This document shows, piece by piece, positions 26,180 through 35,637 of a DNA stretch of 64,000 nt. Both the position numbers and the translations under genes were made by a program. Position 1 is the first letter of the stretch. The number at the start of each line of letters is the position of its first letter. A model generated the notes under the pieces. That model searched no databases, had not been told where the DNA came from, and was given only the letters and a program-made list of their open reading frames with translations. This DNA is from Hamadaea sp013361475 (lineage in GTDB: Bacteria > Actinomycetota > Actinomycetes > Mycobacteriales > Micromonosporaceae): assembly GCF_040654195.1 (NCBI RefSeq), contig NZ_JBFAHM010000005.1, positions 496,001 through 560,000 of the forward strand, given 5' to 3'.

Positions 26180-26245
26180 TCTAAGGAGATCTACAGTGTC
26201 GGAGTATCTAGACAGTGACAAGATTTCGGGCTCCATGGAGGCGCA
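26180..26245 (+). promoter_or_regulatory. Promoter region with ATCTA-CAGTG direct repeats
   Basis: AGATCTACAGTG (about 26188-26199) and ATCTAGACAGTG (about 26205-26217) are near-identical sites on the same strand before the gene at 26246. An activator or repressor site is plausible. GGAG at 26238-26241 is the ribosome-binding site. The rest of the 26039-26245 spacer shows no gene. Confidence 0.4.
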
Positions 26246-26662
26246 ATGAACCACCTCGTGCTCAGCGACGCCAGCCGGATCGTCGCCGGCATCCTGCTCC
26301 TCTCGATCGTGACCATCGAGTTCGGCGGCTGGTTCATGACCAAGATCGTGCGTGGTCAGGTCCCGATGACCGACTTCCAGAAGGCGTTCGCCCGAGCCGG
26401 GCACGCGCACGCGGGCGTGCTGGTGACACTGGGACTGATCGCCCAGGTGCTGGCGGACGCGACCACCTTCGACGGTGGGGTCGGCTGGCTCGTCCGGCTG
26501 CTCATCCCGGCCGCCGCCATCCTCATGTCCGGTGGCTTCTTCGCCGCCTCGGCCGGGCGTAACGTCACCCAGCCGACCAAGGCCGTCGTCATCCTGTGGC
26601 TGGGCGCGGCCTGCCTCGCCGCCGGGACGCTGACCCTCGGCATCGGACTCTTGACCGCCTGA
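26246..26662 (+). CDS. Small four-helix membrane protein
   Basis: A 138-residue protein with four hydrophobic segments (IVAGILLLSIVTIEFGGWF, AHAGVLVTLGLIAQVLA, WLVRLLIPAAAILMSGGFF and AVVILWLGAACLAAGTLTLG). FARAGHAHAGVLV contains two His residues at a helix start and is the most distinctive motif. I do not recognise a named family; similar proteins in actinobacteria are annotated hypothetical. GGAG with an 8-base spacer supports ATG 26246. It is followed by the minisatellite and family C palindrome. Confidence 0.75.
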   Translation: MNHLVLSDASRIVAGILLLSIVTIEFGGWFMTKIVRGQVPMTDFQKAFARAGHAHAGVLVTLGLIAQVLADATTFDGGVGWLVRLLIPAAAILMSGGFFAASAGRNVTQPTKAVVILWLGAACLAAGTLTLGIGLLTA

Positions 26663-26692
26663 CCCGGACTTCGCGCCCGACTCCTGGCACCC

Positions 26693-26764
26693 TTTGGCGC
26701 GCTGGGCTTTGGCGCGCTGCGCTTGGCGCGCTGCGCTTGGCGCGCTGGGCTTGGCGCGCTGGGC
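26693..26764. repeat. Five-unit GC-rich minisatellite, 14-15 bp period
   Basis: Units read TTTGGCGCGCTGGGC, TTTGGCGCGCTGCGC, TTGGCGCGCTGCGC, TTGGCGCGCTGGGC and TTGGCGCGCTGGGC. The array runs straight into the TTGGCGCC that opens the family C palindrome. It lies between two same-strand genes and encodes nothing convincing. Confidence 0.9.
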
Positions 26765-26766
26765 TT

Positions 26767-26832
26767 GGCGCCGGATCACGGATATGCAGGGATCCCCGCG
26801 TGGGGAAGCATGCCTATCCGTGATCCGGCGCC
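26767..26832. repeat. Family C palindrome
   Basis: Perfect 18-bp arms GGCGCCGGATCACGGATA (26767-26784) and its complement (26815-26832). An inner stem TCCCC-GCGT-GGGGA lies in the loop. The outer end GGCGCCGGATCACGG is close to the family A end GGCGCTGGATCAGGG, which suggests common origin. It ends about 49 bp before the next gene start, so it can stop transcription from 26246 or act in the leader. Confidence 0.88.
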
Positions 26833-26880
26833 TTCGGCGTTGGTTAGAGTGTCGGCTGACCCCTCGCGGAAGGATCGGCC

Positions 26881-27888
26881 GTGCCCCCGACGGTCAAGCG
26901 GACTCTGGCGGCGGTGCTGTCTCCCGTCGCCGCGATCGTCCTCGCTCTCGCGCCCGCCACCCCGGCCGCGGCCGAGCCAGACGAGGCGCACAATCAGCAG
27001 CTCATCCAGAACCTGGAGGCGGCCGCCCGCGGCTACCTCGAGGCGCAGGAGGCACTCGAGCACTCCAAGGCTCGCCAGGTCGTCCTACGCCGCGAGCTGG
27101 AGAAGGCCACCGCACAACTCGCGCCACTGCGGAAGCAGGTCGGCGCGATCGCGGCGGCGGCGTACACGACGGGGCGGCTCAGCGGCTTCGCGGCGATGCT
27201 CGGCGCGGGCACCTCAGAGGAGTTCTTCACCCGCGCGACGATGCTGGAGGAGATCACCCTCCGGCAGGATCAGGCGCTCAGCCGGCTGCTGCGGCTGGAG
27301 GAGAAGGCCCGGACCGACAAGGAGGCGATCGACGCCGAGGCGGCGATCCAGACCGCCCAGGTCGCCGAGATGAAGAAGCGGATGAAGGCGGCCGAGCAGA
27401 CCCTCATCAAGGTCGGCGGCAAGTCCATCCACGGCTGGCTCGACCCGAACTCGCCCGCGGCGATTCCCGCGCCCCGCAATCCGGACGGCAGCTGGCCCAA
27501 GGAGAACTGCTCGGTCAAGGACCCCACGAAGACGGGCGGATGCATCACGCCTCGGCTGCTGCACGCGTACGAGCAGGCGCGGGCCAACGACTACACCCGG
27601 TACACCAAGTGCTGGCGTACGCAGTCCTGGGGCGAGCATCCGAAGGGACGCGCCTGCGACTTCTCCTCGGCTCGGGCGACCTTCTCCTCGTCGGACGCCT
27701 CAGGTGACGACAAGCGGTACGGCGATCGACTCGCCTCGTTCTTCATCAAGAACTCCCGGGCGCTCGGCGTACTGTACGTAATCTGGTACCGCAAGATCTG
27801 GTTCCCCGGACTGGGCTGGCGCAGCTACAGCGGATGCTGCGGAGCGTCGGCCGAACACACGAACCACGTGCACCTGTCCGTGTACTGA
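26881..27888 (+). CDS. Exported coiled-coil protein with ARB_07466-like C-terminal domain
   Basis: A 335-residue protein from GTG 26881 (read MPPTVKRTLAAVLSPVAAI). The signal peptide ends near PAAAEPDE. Residues about 35-180 are a coiled coil in two blocks (NLEAAARGYLEAQEALEHSK to LAPLRKQVGAIA, and ITLRQDQALSRLLRLEEKAR to KKRMKAAEQTL), as in RipA/PcsB-type wall hydrolases. The C-terminal domain has RGRACDFS-like KGRACDFSSA, WYRKIWFPGLGW and TNHVHLSVY, the metal-site pattern of M15-like ARB_07466 domains. It probably acts on the wall with the coiled coil regulating it. GGAAGGA precedes GTG. Its stop codon overlaps the CsoR-like site of the next operon. Confidence 0.83.
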   Translation: MPPTVKRTLAAVLSPVAAIVLALAPATPAAAEPDEAHNQQLIQNLEAAARGYLEAQEALEHSKARQVVLRRELEKATAQLAPLRKQVGAIAAAAYTTGRLSGFAAMLGAGTSEEFFTRATMLEEITLRQDQALSRLLRLEEKARTDKEAIDAEAAIQTAQVAEMKKRMKAAEQTLIKVGGKSIHGWLDPNSPAAIPAPRNPDGSWPKENCSVKDPTKTGGCITPRLLHAYEQARANDYTRYTKCWRTQSWGEHPKGRACDFSSARATFSSSDASGDDKRYGDRLASFFIKNSRALGVLYVIWYRKIWFPGLGWRSYSGCCGASAEHTNHVHLSVY

Positions 27889-27907
27889 TACCTCCCTGGG
27901 GTATGCT
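27888..27907 (+). promoter_or_regulatory. CsoR-like copper operator with overlapping -10 box
   Basis: ATACCTCCCTGGGGTAT (27888-27904) resembles the CsoR operator pattern ATACCCC..GGGGTAT. TATGCT (27902-27907) is a good -10 box, which would place the transcript start next to ATG 27916 and make the first gene leaderless. No csoR gene lies in the window. Confidence 0.65.
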
Positions 27908-27915
27908 GTGTCGTC

Positions 27916-28386
27916 ATGAGCGGCAGCGTCAACCAGATGCGAGCACAGCGGTCGGGACCGCTGCTGCTTCTGCTGCTGCTCCTCGCGGCCGGCGTCGCCG
28001 GGATGCACACGCTCGGCCACGCCTCCCACGCCACCCCCCACGGCACCCCCCACGGCTCCGGCATGAGCGCCCACGTGAGCGCCGCCGTCAGCGCTAGATC
28101 AGGGATGTCGGCCGAATCTTGGGGTGAGATTCGACCGGGAACCGTGATCCGGTGGGAAAGCGGATCCGGGCACCACGGGCCGATGACCGATCCGACCGTG
28201 ATGTGCCTGGCGGTCCTCGGCGGGGTCGCCCTGATCGCCTTCGCGCTGATCCTGCTGTTCCGGAAGGCGGCCGCCACCCGCGTACGCCCGGCGCAGTCGC
28301 CCGCGCGCGGAAACAACCTCGGTCGCGGCCCACCGCGTACGCCGGTCGGTCTTCTCCTCGCCGACCTCTCGGTGTTGCGGAACTAG
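27916..28386 (+). CDS. DUF6153-like small membrane protein carrying an internal family A repeat
   Basis: A 156-residue protein, first of a probable copper operon. The N-terminus has a hydrophobic segment LLLLLLLLAAGVAGMHTLGH followed by His/Met-rich HASHATPHGTPHGSGM, typical of DUF6153. A second membrane segment is VMCLAVLGGVALIAFALILL. Between them residues about 59-80 (RSGMSAESWGEIRPGTVIRW) are encoded by a decayed family A palindrome at 28091-28154, so the loop has been enlarged by repeat DNA without breaking the frame. Function is unknown; association with DUF305 and a metal ATPase suggests metal handling. The TATGCT promoter implies leaderless translation. Confidence 0.72.
   Translation: MSGSVNQMRAQRSGPLLLLLLLLAAGVAGMHTLGHASHATPHGTPHGSGMSAHVSAAVSARSGMSAESWGEIRPGTVIRWESGSGHHGPMTDPTVMCLAVLGGVALIAFALILLFRKAAATRVRPAQSPARGNNLGRGPPRTPVGLLLADLSVLRN
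28091..28154. repeat. Family A palindrome, decayed copy A2 inside a coding sequence
   Basis: GCGCTAGATCAGGGATG and CGAATCTTG on the left, GAGATTCGACCGGGAACC and GTGATCCGG on the right, with GGGGT around the loop. It departs from the intact copies at about eight places. The right end CCGTGATCCGG is closer to family C. It is the only family A copy inside a gene. Confidence 0.8.
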
Positions 28387-28439
28387 GACGCCTGGCTCGT
28401 CCAGCGTCCGGAATGTCCGTCCATAGAGGAGAAAACTTC

Positions 28440-29045
28440 ATGAACCGCATCGTCAGCCGGGTCTTCCTGCTCGGCATCGTTCCCCTGGCCGCCGTCGCGC
28501 TCGGCGCGTGCAGCGACACCGGCGACACCGGCATGCCCGGGATGAACCACGGCACGACGTCCTCCGCCTCGGCCCCGGCGTCGGGTACGGCGAACGCCGC
28601 CGACGTCGAGTTCGCGCAGATGATGATCGTCCACCACCGGCAGGCCGTCGAGATGGCCACGCTCGCCGAGACCCGGGCGAACGACGCCGAGGTGAAGACG
28701 CTGGCCGCCCAGATCAAGGGAGCACAGCAGCCGGAGATCGACAAGATGACCGGCTGGCTCACCGCCTGGGGCCGTCCGACCGCCGCGCCGATGGGCCACG
28801 ACATGCAGAGCATGCCCGGCCTCATGAGCGACGACGAGATGAAGCAACTCGCCGCCGCGCGGGGCACCGCGTTCGACAAGAAGTTCGCGCAGCTGATGAT
28901 CGCCCATCATCAAGGGGCGATCGAGATGGCGAACGGCGTCCTGGCCAATGGAGCCGATCCGCAGGTGAAGGCGCTCGCCCAGGCGATCGTCTCGGCCCAG
29001 ACCACCGAGGTCGCCCAGCTGCAGAAGATCGTCGGCCGGCTCTGA
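28440..29045 (+). CDS. DUF305 copper-associated lipoprotein
   Basis: A 201-residue lipoprotein. The signal MNRIVSRVFLLGIVPLAAVA ends in lipobox LGAC (Cys24). A Met/His stretch GMPGMNHGTTSS follows. DUF305 is present as two halves with the same signature: DVEFAQMMIVHHRQAVEMATL and KFAQLMIAHHQGAIEMAN, each giving an HH pair plus E, a probable metal site. DUF305 proteins usually accompany copper resistance genes. GAGGAG precedes ATG 28440. The gene lies between the DUF6153-like and P-type ATPase genes on the same strand. Confidence 0.9.
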   Translation: MNRIVSRVFLLGIVPLAAVALGACSDTGDTGMPGMNHGTTSSASAPASGTANAADVEFAQMMIVHHRQAVEMATLAETRANDAEVKTLAAQIKGAQQPEIDKMTGWLTAWGRPTAAPMGHDMQSMPGLMSDDEMKQLAAARGTAFDKKFAQLMIAHHQGAIEMANGVLANGADPQVKALAQAIVSAQTTEVAQLQKIVGRL

Positions 29046-29051
29046 TCCTGA

Positions 29052-29089
29052 CCGCCCGGGCAGGAGGACGAGTACGCCTGCCCGGGCGG
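29052..29089. terminator. Hairpin between DUF305 and ATPase genes
   Basis: Perfect 13-bp stem CCGCCCGGGCAGG / CCTGCCCGGGCGG with a 12-base loop. It sits 22 bp upstream of the ATPase start, so it may be a partial terminator or attenuator inside the copper operon. Confidence 0.7.
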
Positions 29090-29111
29090 CATCCGCGTAA
29101 GGGAACCTGAC

Positions 29112-31633
<2,522 letters not shown>

Positions 31634-31637
<4 letters not shown>

Positions 31638-32923
31638 TCGCTTGAGGACCGCCGGGGCGCGAGCCGCAACCGGGCCTTGGTGATGGCCCGGCCGGTGACC
31701 TCGACCACCTCGGCGGTGAAGCCGGGCGCCTTCACGACGTCGCCGGGCTGGTCCGGAATCCGGCCGAGCCGGTCGAGGATCAGCCCGGCCACGGTCGTGT
31801 AGTCCATGTCGCCGAGGCGCTCCACGTCGATGCCGAGGTCGGGCAGGTCGTGGATGGGGAACGCGCCCGGGACGAGCAGTACGCCGTCCGCCTCGGTCAC
31901 GACCTCTTGGATGTCGCGGTCGGTCTCGTCGTAGATCTCGCCGACGACCTCCTCGACGAGGTCCTCCATCGTGATGATGCCGTCGATGGCGCCGCGCTCG
32001 TCGACGATGAGCGCGAACTGCTCATGCTGCTGGCGCAACTGCCGCATCGCGTCGGAGACCGACAGGGTCTCCGGCATCAGCACAGCCGCCCGTACGCGAT
32101 CCGCCGCGGTCTGGCTCCGGTCGCCGCCGAGCAGATCCCGCAGGTGGACGACGCCGTAGACGTCGTCGAGGCCTTCCGGGCCGACGACCGGCGCCCGCGT
32201 GTGCCCGGACTCGGCGAGCCGGACCAGCGCCTCGTCCACCGTCATCGCGACCGGCAGCGTCGTGACGTCCCGCCGGGGTACGAGGATCTCGCGGACCATC
32301 CGTTCGGTGATCTCGAACGCGCCGGAGATGATCTCGCGTTGCTGCGGCGTGAAACCGCGCTGCGCCACCACGAGTTCACGGATCTCCTCGGCGCTGATCT
32401 CCTCGCGGGCCGCACGAGGGTCGCCGCCGGTCAGCGCCACGATGAGGTCGGTCGCCTTGCCCAGCAGCCACACCACCGGGCGGGACGCGACCGCCATCCA
32501 GTCCAGCGGACGGGCGGCGATCAGCGCCCAGCTCTCGGCGCGCTGCATGGCGATGCGCTTGGGAGCCAGCTCGCCCAGGACGAGCGTGACGAAGGTCAGC
32601 ACGATCGTGACGAGCACGATCGCGGCGGGCTCCGCGGCGGTGCCGAGGAACGACAAGGGTTCCACCAACGGCTTGGCCAGCGACACGGCGGCTGCGGCCG
32701 ACGCGAGGAAGCCGGCCAGCGTGATGCCGATCTGGATGGTGGCGAGGAAGCGGTTCGGGTCACGCGACAGGCGGGCCAGTACGCGCCCGCCCCGCGAGGA
32801 GCGCTCCAGCCGCTGAATCTGGCTCTCCCGCAGGGAGATGAGGGCCATCTCACTGCCCGAGAGCGCGCCGTTGACCAGTACGAGAATCAGGACAAGCACC
32901 ACTTGGGTGCCGTATCCGCCCAC
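31634..32923 (-). CDS. CNNM/CBS-domain membrane protein (TlyC/CorC-like hemolysin family)
   Basis: A 429-residue protein starting at GTG 32923. The DUF21/CNNM domain (GTQVVLVLILVLVNGALSGSEMAL to VTLVLGELAPKRIAMQ) gives three to four helices. Two CBS domains follow (ILVPRRDVTTLPVAMTVDEAL, and VLMPETLSVSDAMRQLRQQH). A CorC_HlyC transporter-associated domain closes it (LLVPGAFPIHDLPDLGI). Family members export or regulate Mg2+ or other cations; older names call them hemolysins. AAGGAG precedes the start. The 3' end overlaps the stop of the convergent ATPase gene. Confidence 0.93.
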
Positions 32924-33017
32924 GGTCTGAGCTCACTCCTTCACGCGTAGTGGCCACCACCGTACCTTGGTCGCTCACGTTCCGGTCGCGCCGTGAACCA
33001 GACGTCGCGTGAGAACA

Positions 33018-33051
33018 TTCGGCCGCCCGGGCAACCACCCGGGCGGCCGAA
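33018..33051 (+). promoter_or_regulatory. Perfect 14-bp hairpin in the leader of the sigma-factor gene
   Basis: TTCGGCCGCCCGGG and CCCGGGCGGCCGAA with loop CAACCA end 4 bases before the GGAAGGA ribosome-binding site of the gene at 33065. The gene on the other side is divergent, so this is not an ordinary end-of-gene terminator. Confidence 0.75.
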
Positions 33052-33064
33052 CCGTGGAAGGACC

Positions 33065-33574
33065 GTGACGGATCGAACCGCGACCAGCCGAGCCGACCAG
33101 GCGTACGTCGACTTCGTCGAGGCAGCCTGGCAACGGCATCTGCGGCTGGCGCTGCTGCTGACCGGCGATCGATGGCAGGCGGAGGAACTGCTCCAGGACA
33201 GTCTGGTGCGGATCTACGAGCGGTGGCGGCGGCTGTCGCGAACCGACGACCTCCACGCGTACCTCCGCAAGGTGCTGGTCAACAACCACACCTCGATCTG
33301 GCGCCGACGCCGCCGGGAGAACCTCGTCCAGGAAGTCCCCGACCGGCCCGGGCCGTCGGACGACATCTCCGCCGAAGCCCTGGCGGTACGCGACGCGCTG
33401 CGGTCGCTGCCGCCGAAGCAGCGAGCGGTAGTGGTCCTGCGGCACTACGAGGACCTGCCCGAACGGGAGATCGCCCGGGTGCTCGGCTGTTCGCCGGGCA
33501 CCGTCAAGAGCCAGCACTCCAAGGCGCTGGCCAAGCTCCGTCACGTCCTGTCCGAACCGGTGAGAAGTAGGTGA
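33065..33574 (+). CDS. SigE-family ECF RNA polymerase sigma factor
   Basis: A 169-residue sigma factor from GTG 33065 (read MTDRTATSRADQAYVDFVEA). Region 2 is WQRHLRLALLLTGDRWQAEE and LLQDSLVRIYERWRRL, then LHAYLRKVLVNNHTSIWRRR. Region 4 is LRSLPPKQRAVVVLRHYEDL with PEREIARVLGCSPGTVKSQH. This is the actinobacterial SigE-like subgroup often paired with a downstream membrane protein. GGAAGGA lies 3-4 bases before GTG. The next gene follows at once and is probably its anti-sigma or sensor partner. Confidence 0.92.
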   Translation: MTDRTATSRADQAYVDFVEAAWQRHLRLALLLTGDRWQAEELLQDSLVRIYERWRRLSRTDDLHAYLRKVLVNNHTSIWRRRRRENLVQEVPDRPGPSDDISAEALAVRDALRSLPPKQRAVVVLRHYEDLPEREIARVLGCSPGTVKSQHSKALAKLRHVLSEPVRSR

Positions 33575-33579
33575 CTCAT

Positions 33580-34449
33580 ATGCACGAAGAGCAGCTCACG
33601 GACCGGCTGCACGAGCTGGCCGAGGTTCCGTCGTCGGCCGCGCCGACCGGGCGGCTGCTGGAGCGGGGCCGCCGCGCCCGGCACCGGCGAGCCGCGGTGA
33701 CCAGCGCGTCGCTGGCGGCGGTCGTCGCCCTCGGCGTCGTCGGGGTGGTCGCGGCCACCGCCGGTACGCCCGACCGTCCGGCCGCGACGGCGAGCGCGGC
33801 CGATCCACGGCTGGAGCTGGTGGCGGCCGTGACGAAGAGCGAGAACATCAGCTATCGGATGCGGCTGACCACCGCCACTGCGTCGGGTCAGTCCCTCATG
33901 ACCTACGAGGGCGCGTTCGATCCGACGACCGACACCGGCTACGTCCGGGCGCCGCAGGACGACTCGGTCATGGTCGAACTCCTGATCAACGGCACCCGGT
34001 ACATCGGCGGGGAGCGGCCGGAGAGCCCGCTGCCGGCCGACAAGGGAGCCGGTGAGACGTACGGTCGCTACGGCCAGTACCCGGGCAAGTTCGACCACCT
34101 GTCCATCTACGGTGACTCGGACACCGTCGTGGGCGCGGTCGCACCCGACCCGGCCGCACTGTTCAAGGCGCTGAAGGCCCATGACGCGACGGTGACCCGG
34201 CAGCCGGACGGCTCGGTGCACTTCGCGTACGCCGAGTCGTCGGACAAGGGGCTGACCAGCACCAACACCTCCGGCGACGTCACCTTCGACGCCGACGGCC
34301 GGGTGGCGAAGGTCGTGATGACCTTCCAGTGGCAGACCACCGTCAAGGGCAAGTTCCAGAGCGGCACGGTCGTCTCGACCCTCCAGCTGTCGGACTACGG
34401 CGTCTCGGTGCAGGTCCAGCGCCCCACGGACGTAGTGCCCGCCACCTGA
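33580..34449 (+). CDS. Membrane-anchored partner of the sigma factor (putative anti-sigma-type protein)
   Basis: A 289-residue protein, MHEEQLTDRLHELAEVPSS. The first 45 residues are cytoplasmic and basic (GRRARHRRAAV), then one membrane helix (SASLAAVVALGVVGVVAATA). An extracytoplasmic domain of about 220 residues begins DPRLELVAAVTKSENISYRM and has LppX/LprG-like beta strands (TYEGAFDPTTDTGYVR, LINGTRYIGG, VAKVVMTFQWQTTV). It lacks a clear zinc anti-sigma HxxxCxxC motif. ATG 33580 has AGGTGA six bases upstream; GTG 33571, overlapping the sigma stop, is an alternative. Role as anti-sigma is inferred from position. Confidence 0.78.
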   Translation: MHEEQLTDRLHELAEVPSSAAPTGRLLERGRRARHRRAAVTSASLAAVVALGVVGVVAATAGTPDRPAATASAADPRLELVAAVTKSENISYRMRLTTATASGQSLMTYEGAFDPTTDTGYVRAPQDDSVMVELLINGTRYIGGERPESPLPADKGAGETYGRYGQYPGKFDHLSIYGDSDTVVGAVAPDPAALFKALKAHDATVTRQPDGSVHFAYAESSDKGLTSTNTSGDVTFDADGRVAKVVMTFQWQTTVKGKFQSGTVVSTLQLSDYGVSVQVQRPTDVVPAT

Positions 34450-34453
34450 CCCA

Positions 34454-34503
34454 GCGGCCCGCCGACCGGCTACGGATCACCTCGTAGCCGGTCGGCGGGC
34501 CGC
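34454..34503. terminator. Strong hairpin terminator
   Basis: A perfect 21-bp stem, beginning GCGGCCCGCCGACCGGCTAC at 34454, with an 8-base loop GATCACCT and the complement ending at 34503. It directly follows the sigma-operon stop. Confidence 0.9.
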
Positions 34504-34601
34504 TCCGTGGTGGGTTCCGTGGTCGTCACGGATGTGGGCGGGGCGCTCTGGGCGGGAAGCTGATCTCACCGAACGAGATGACAGCTGAAGGAGCGACCAC
34601 C

Positions 34602-35072
34602 ATGGCCACCACGAAGACCGCCTCGAAGACCGCCGAGATCTCGAAGACCGCGTCTTACGACGGGTTCACCGAGGCCGAGCGCAGCGCGATGAAGGAGCGG
34701 GCCAAGGAGCTGAAGGTGCGGGGCGCTAAGGGTCCGAAGGTGGATCCCGAGCTCGACGTGCTCGCGAAGATCGCCGAGATGAACGAATCCGACCGGGCGA
34801 TCGCTGAGAAGATTCACGCCCTCGTCAAGGCGAACGCGCCCGTGCTGACCGCGAAGACCTGGTACGGCATGCCGGCGTACGCCCGGGACGGCAAGGTCGT
34901 GTGCCATTTCCAGCCGGCTGCGAAGTTCAACACCCGTTACGCCATGCTCGGCTTCAGCGACCAGGCCAACCTCGACGACGGCGCCATGTGGCCCGCGTAC
35001 TACGCGATCACGGGAATCACCGACGCGGACGAGAAGAAGCTCGCCGCCCTCCTCCAGCAAGCCGTCGCCTGA
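34602..35072 (+). CDS. DUF1801 (YdhG-like) protein
   Basis: A 156-residue cytoplasmic protein. The first 20 residues are a Lys/Thr/Ser tail (MATTKTASKTAEISKTAS). The DUF1801 core runs from AIAEKIHALVKANAPVLTAK through TWYGMPAYARDGKVVCHFQP to AKFNTRYAMLGFSDQANLDD, with the conserved WYGMPAY. The function of the fold (YdhG/CyaY-like) is not established. AAGGAG with an 8-base spacer supports ATG 34602. The hairpin at 35086-35112 follows. Confidence 0.88.
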   Translation: MATTKTASKTAEISKTASYDGFTEAERSAMKERAKELKVRGAKGPKVDPELDVLAKIAEMNESDRAIAEKIHALVKANAPVLTAKTWYGMPAYARDGKVVCHFQPAAKFNTRYAMLGFSDQANLDDGAMWPAYYAITGITDADEKKLAALLQQAVA

Positions 35073-35085
35073 CGTGAATCGAAAC

Positions 35086-35112
35086 GGCCGGGGCCGCACG
35101 CTGGCCCCGGCC
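35086..35112. terminator. Bidirectional hairpin terminator
   Basis: GGCCGGGGCC and GGCCCCGGCC with loop GCACGCT, between the converging DUF1801 gene and the hypothetical gene ending at 35119. Confidence 0.75.
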
Positions 35113-35118
35113 AGATCG

Positions 35119-35574
35119 TCATTGCGGATCGGGCCAGGTCAGGGACATCAGCAGGTCCATGAAGGCCGCGAGCGAGCACGGGCGGGCGGTCAGGCGGTGG
35201 CGGGCGCCGTCGGCTTCCCAGACCGCGGTGAACCCGGAATCGTCCGGATGGACCCCGATTCGATGGCCGCCGAGGCTGATCGAGGCCAGCCGCCGCGCGA
35301 GGTCGCCTTCGTCGAGCCCGACCGTGGAGTGCAGGCTGACCAGCTTTCCGTCGTCGGTCGCGTAGGCGGCGTACCGCTGAGAAGGCGTGCGGATCCGGCT
35401 GCCGGCGACGGGCCGCCAACCGGGCGGGAGCGCGGGCAGACGCCACGACGGCGCCGCGCTGACGTGCGGACCGCGCAGCAGCGGAAGGTCGAGGGGGACG
35501 TCGAGCAGCAGGGGCCGGAGGGCGCGGGTGGTCGCGAGCAAGGCGGGCTCCATCTTCGTGGGACGGTCGGCCAT
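35119..35574 (-). CDS. Hypothetical protein, ESX-secretion-independent small cytoplasmic type
   Basis: A 151-residue protein, MADRPTKMEPALLATTRALR. It has no signal peptide and no membrane segment. PSWRLPALPPGWRPVAGSRI suggests an unstructured start. A compact second half follows (RYAAYATDDGKLVSLHSTVG, SISLGGHRIGVHPDDSGFTA, VWEADGARHRLTARPCSLAA). I do not recognise a family. Codon use matches its neighbours, so it is probably real. It may form a unit with nothing else, as the next gene downstream is convergent. Confidence 0.65.
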   Translation of the reverse strand: MADRPTKMEPALLATTRALRPLLLDVPLDLPLLRGPHVSAAPSWRLPALPPGWRPVAGSRIRTPSQRYAAYATDDGKLVSLHSTVGLDEGDLARRLASISLGGHRIGVHPDDSGFTAVWEADGARHRLTARPCSLAAFMDLLMSLTWPDPQ

Positions 35575-35637
35575 CGGAGCCCGGCGCTGCGCTCCTCGAT
35601 ACCCTGCCTGATCAGACCGCTTTCTGGGAAGGAGAGC

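Noticed and set aside
26694..27707. Long frame through the minisatellite and the coiled-coil gene
   Set aside because: It is a shadow in another frame; the exported coiled-coil protein from GTG 26881 has signal peptide, coiled coil and catalytic-domain features.
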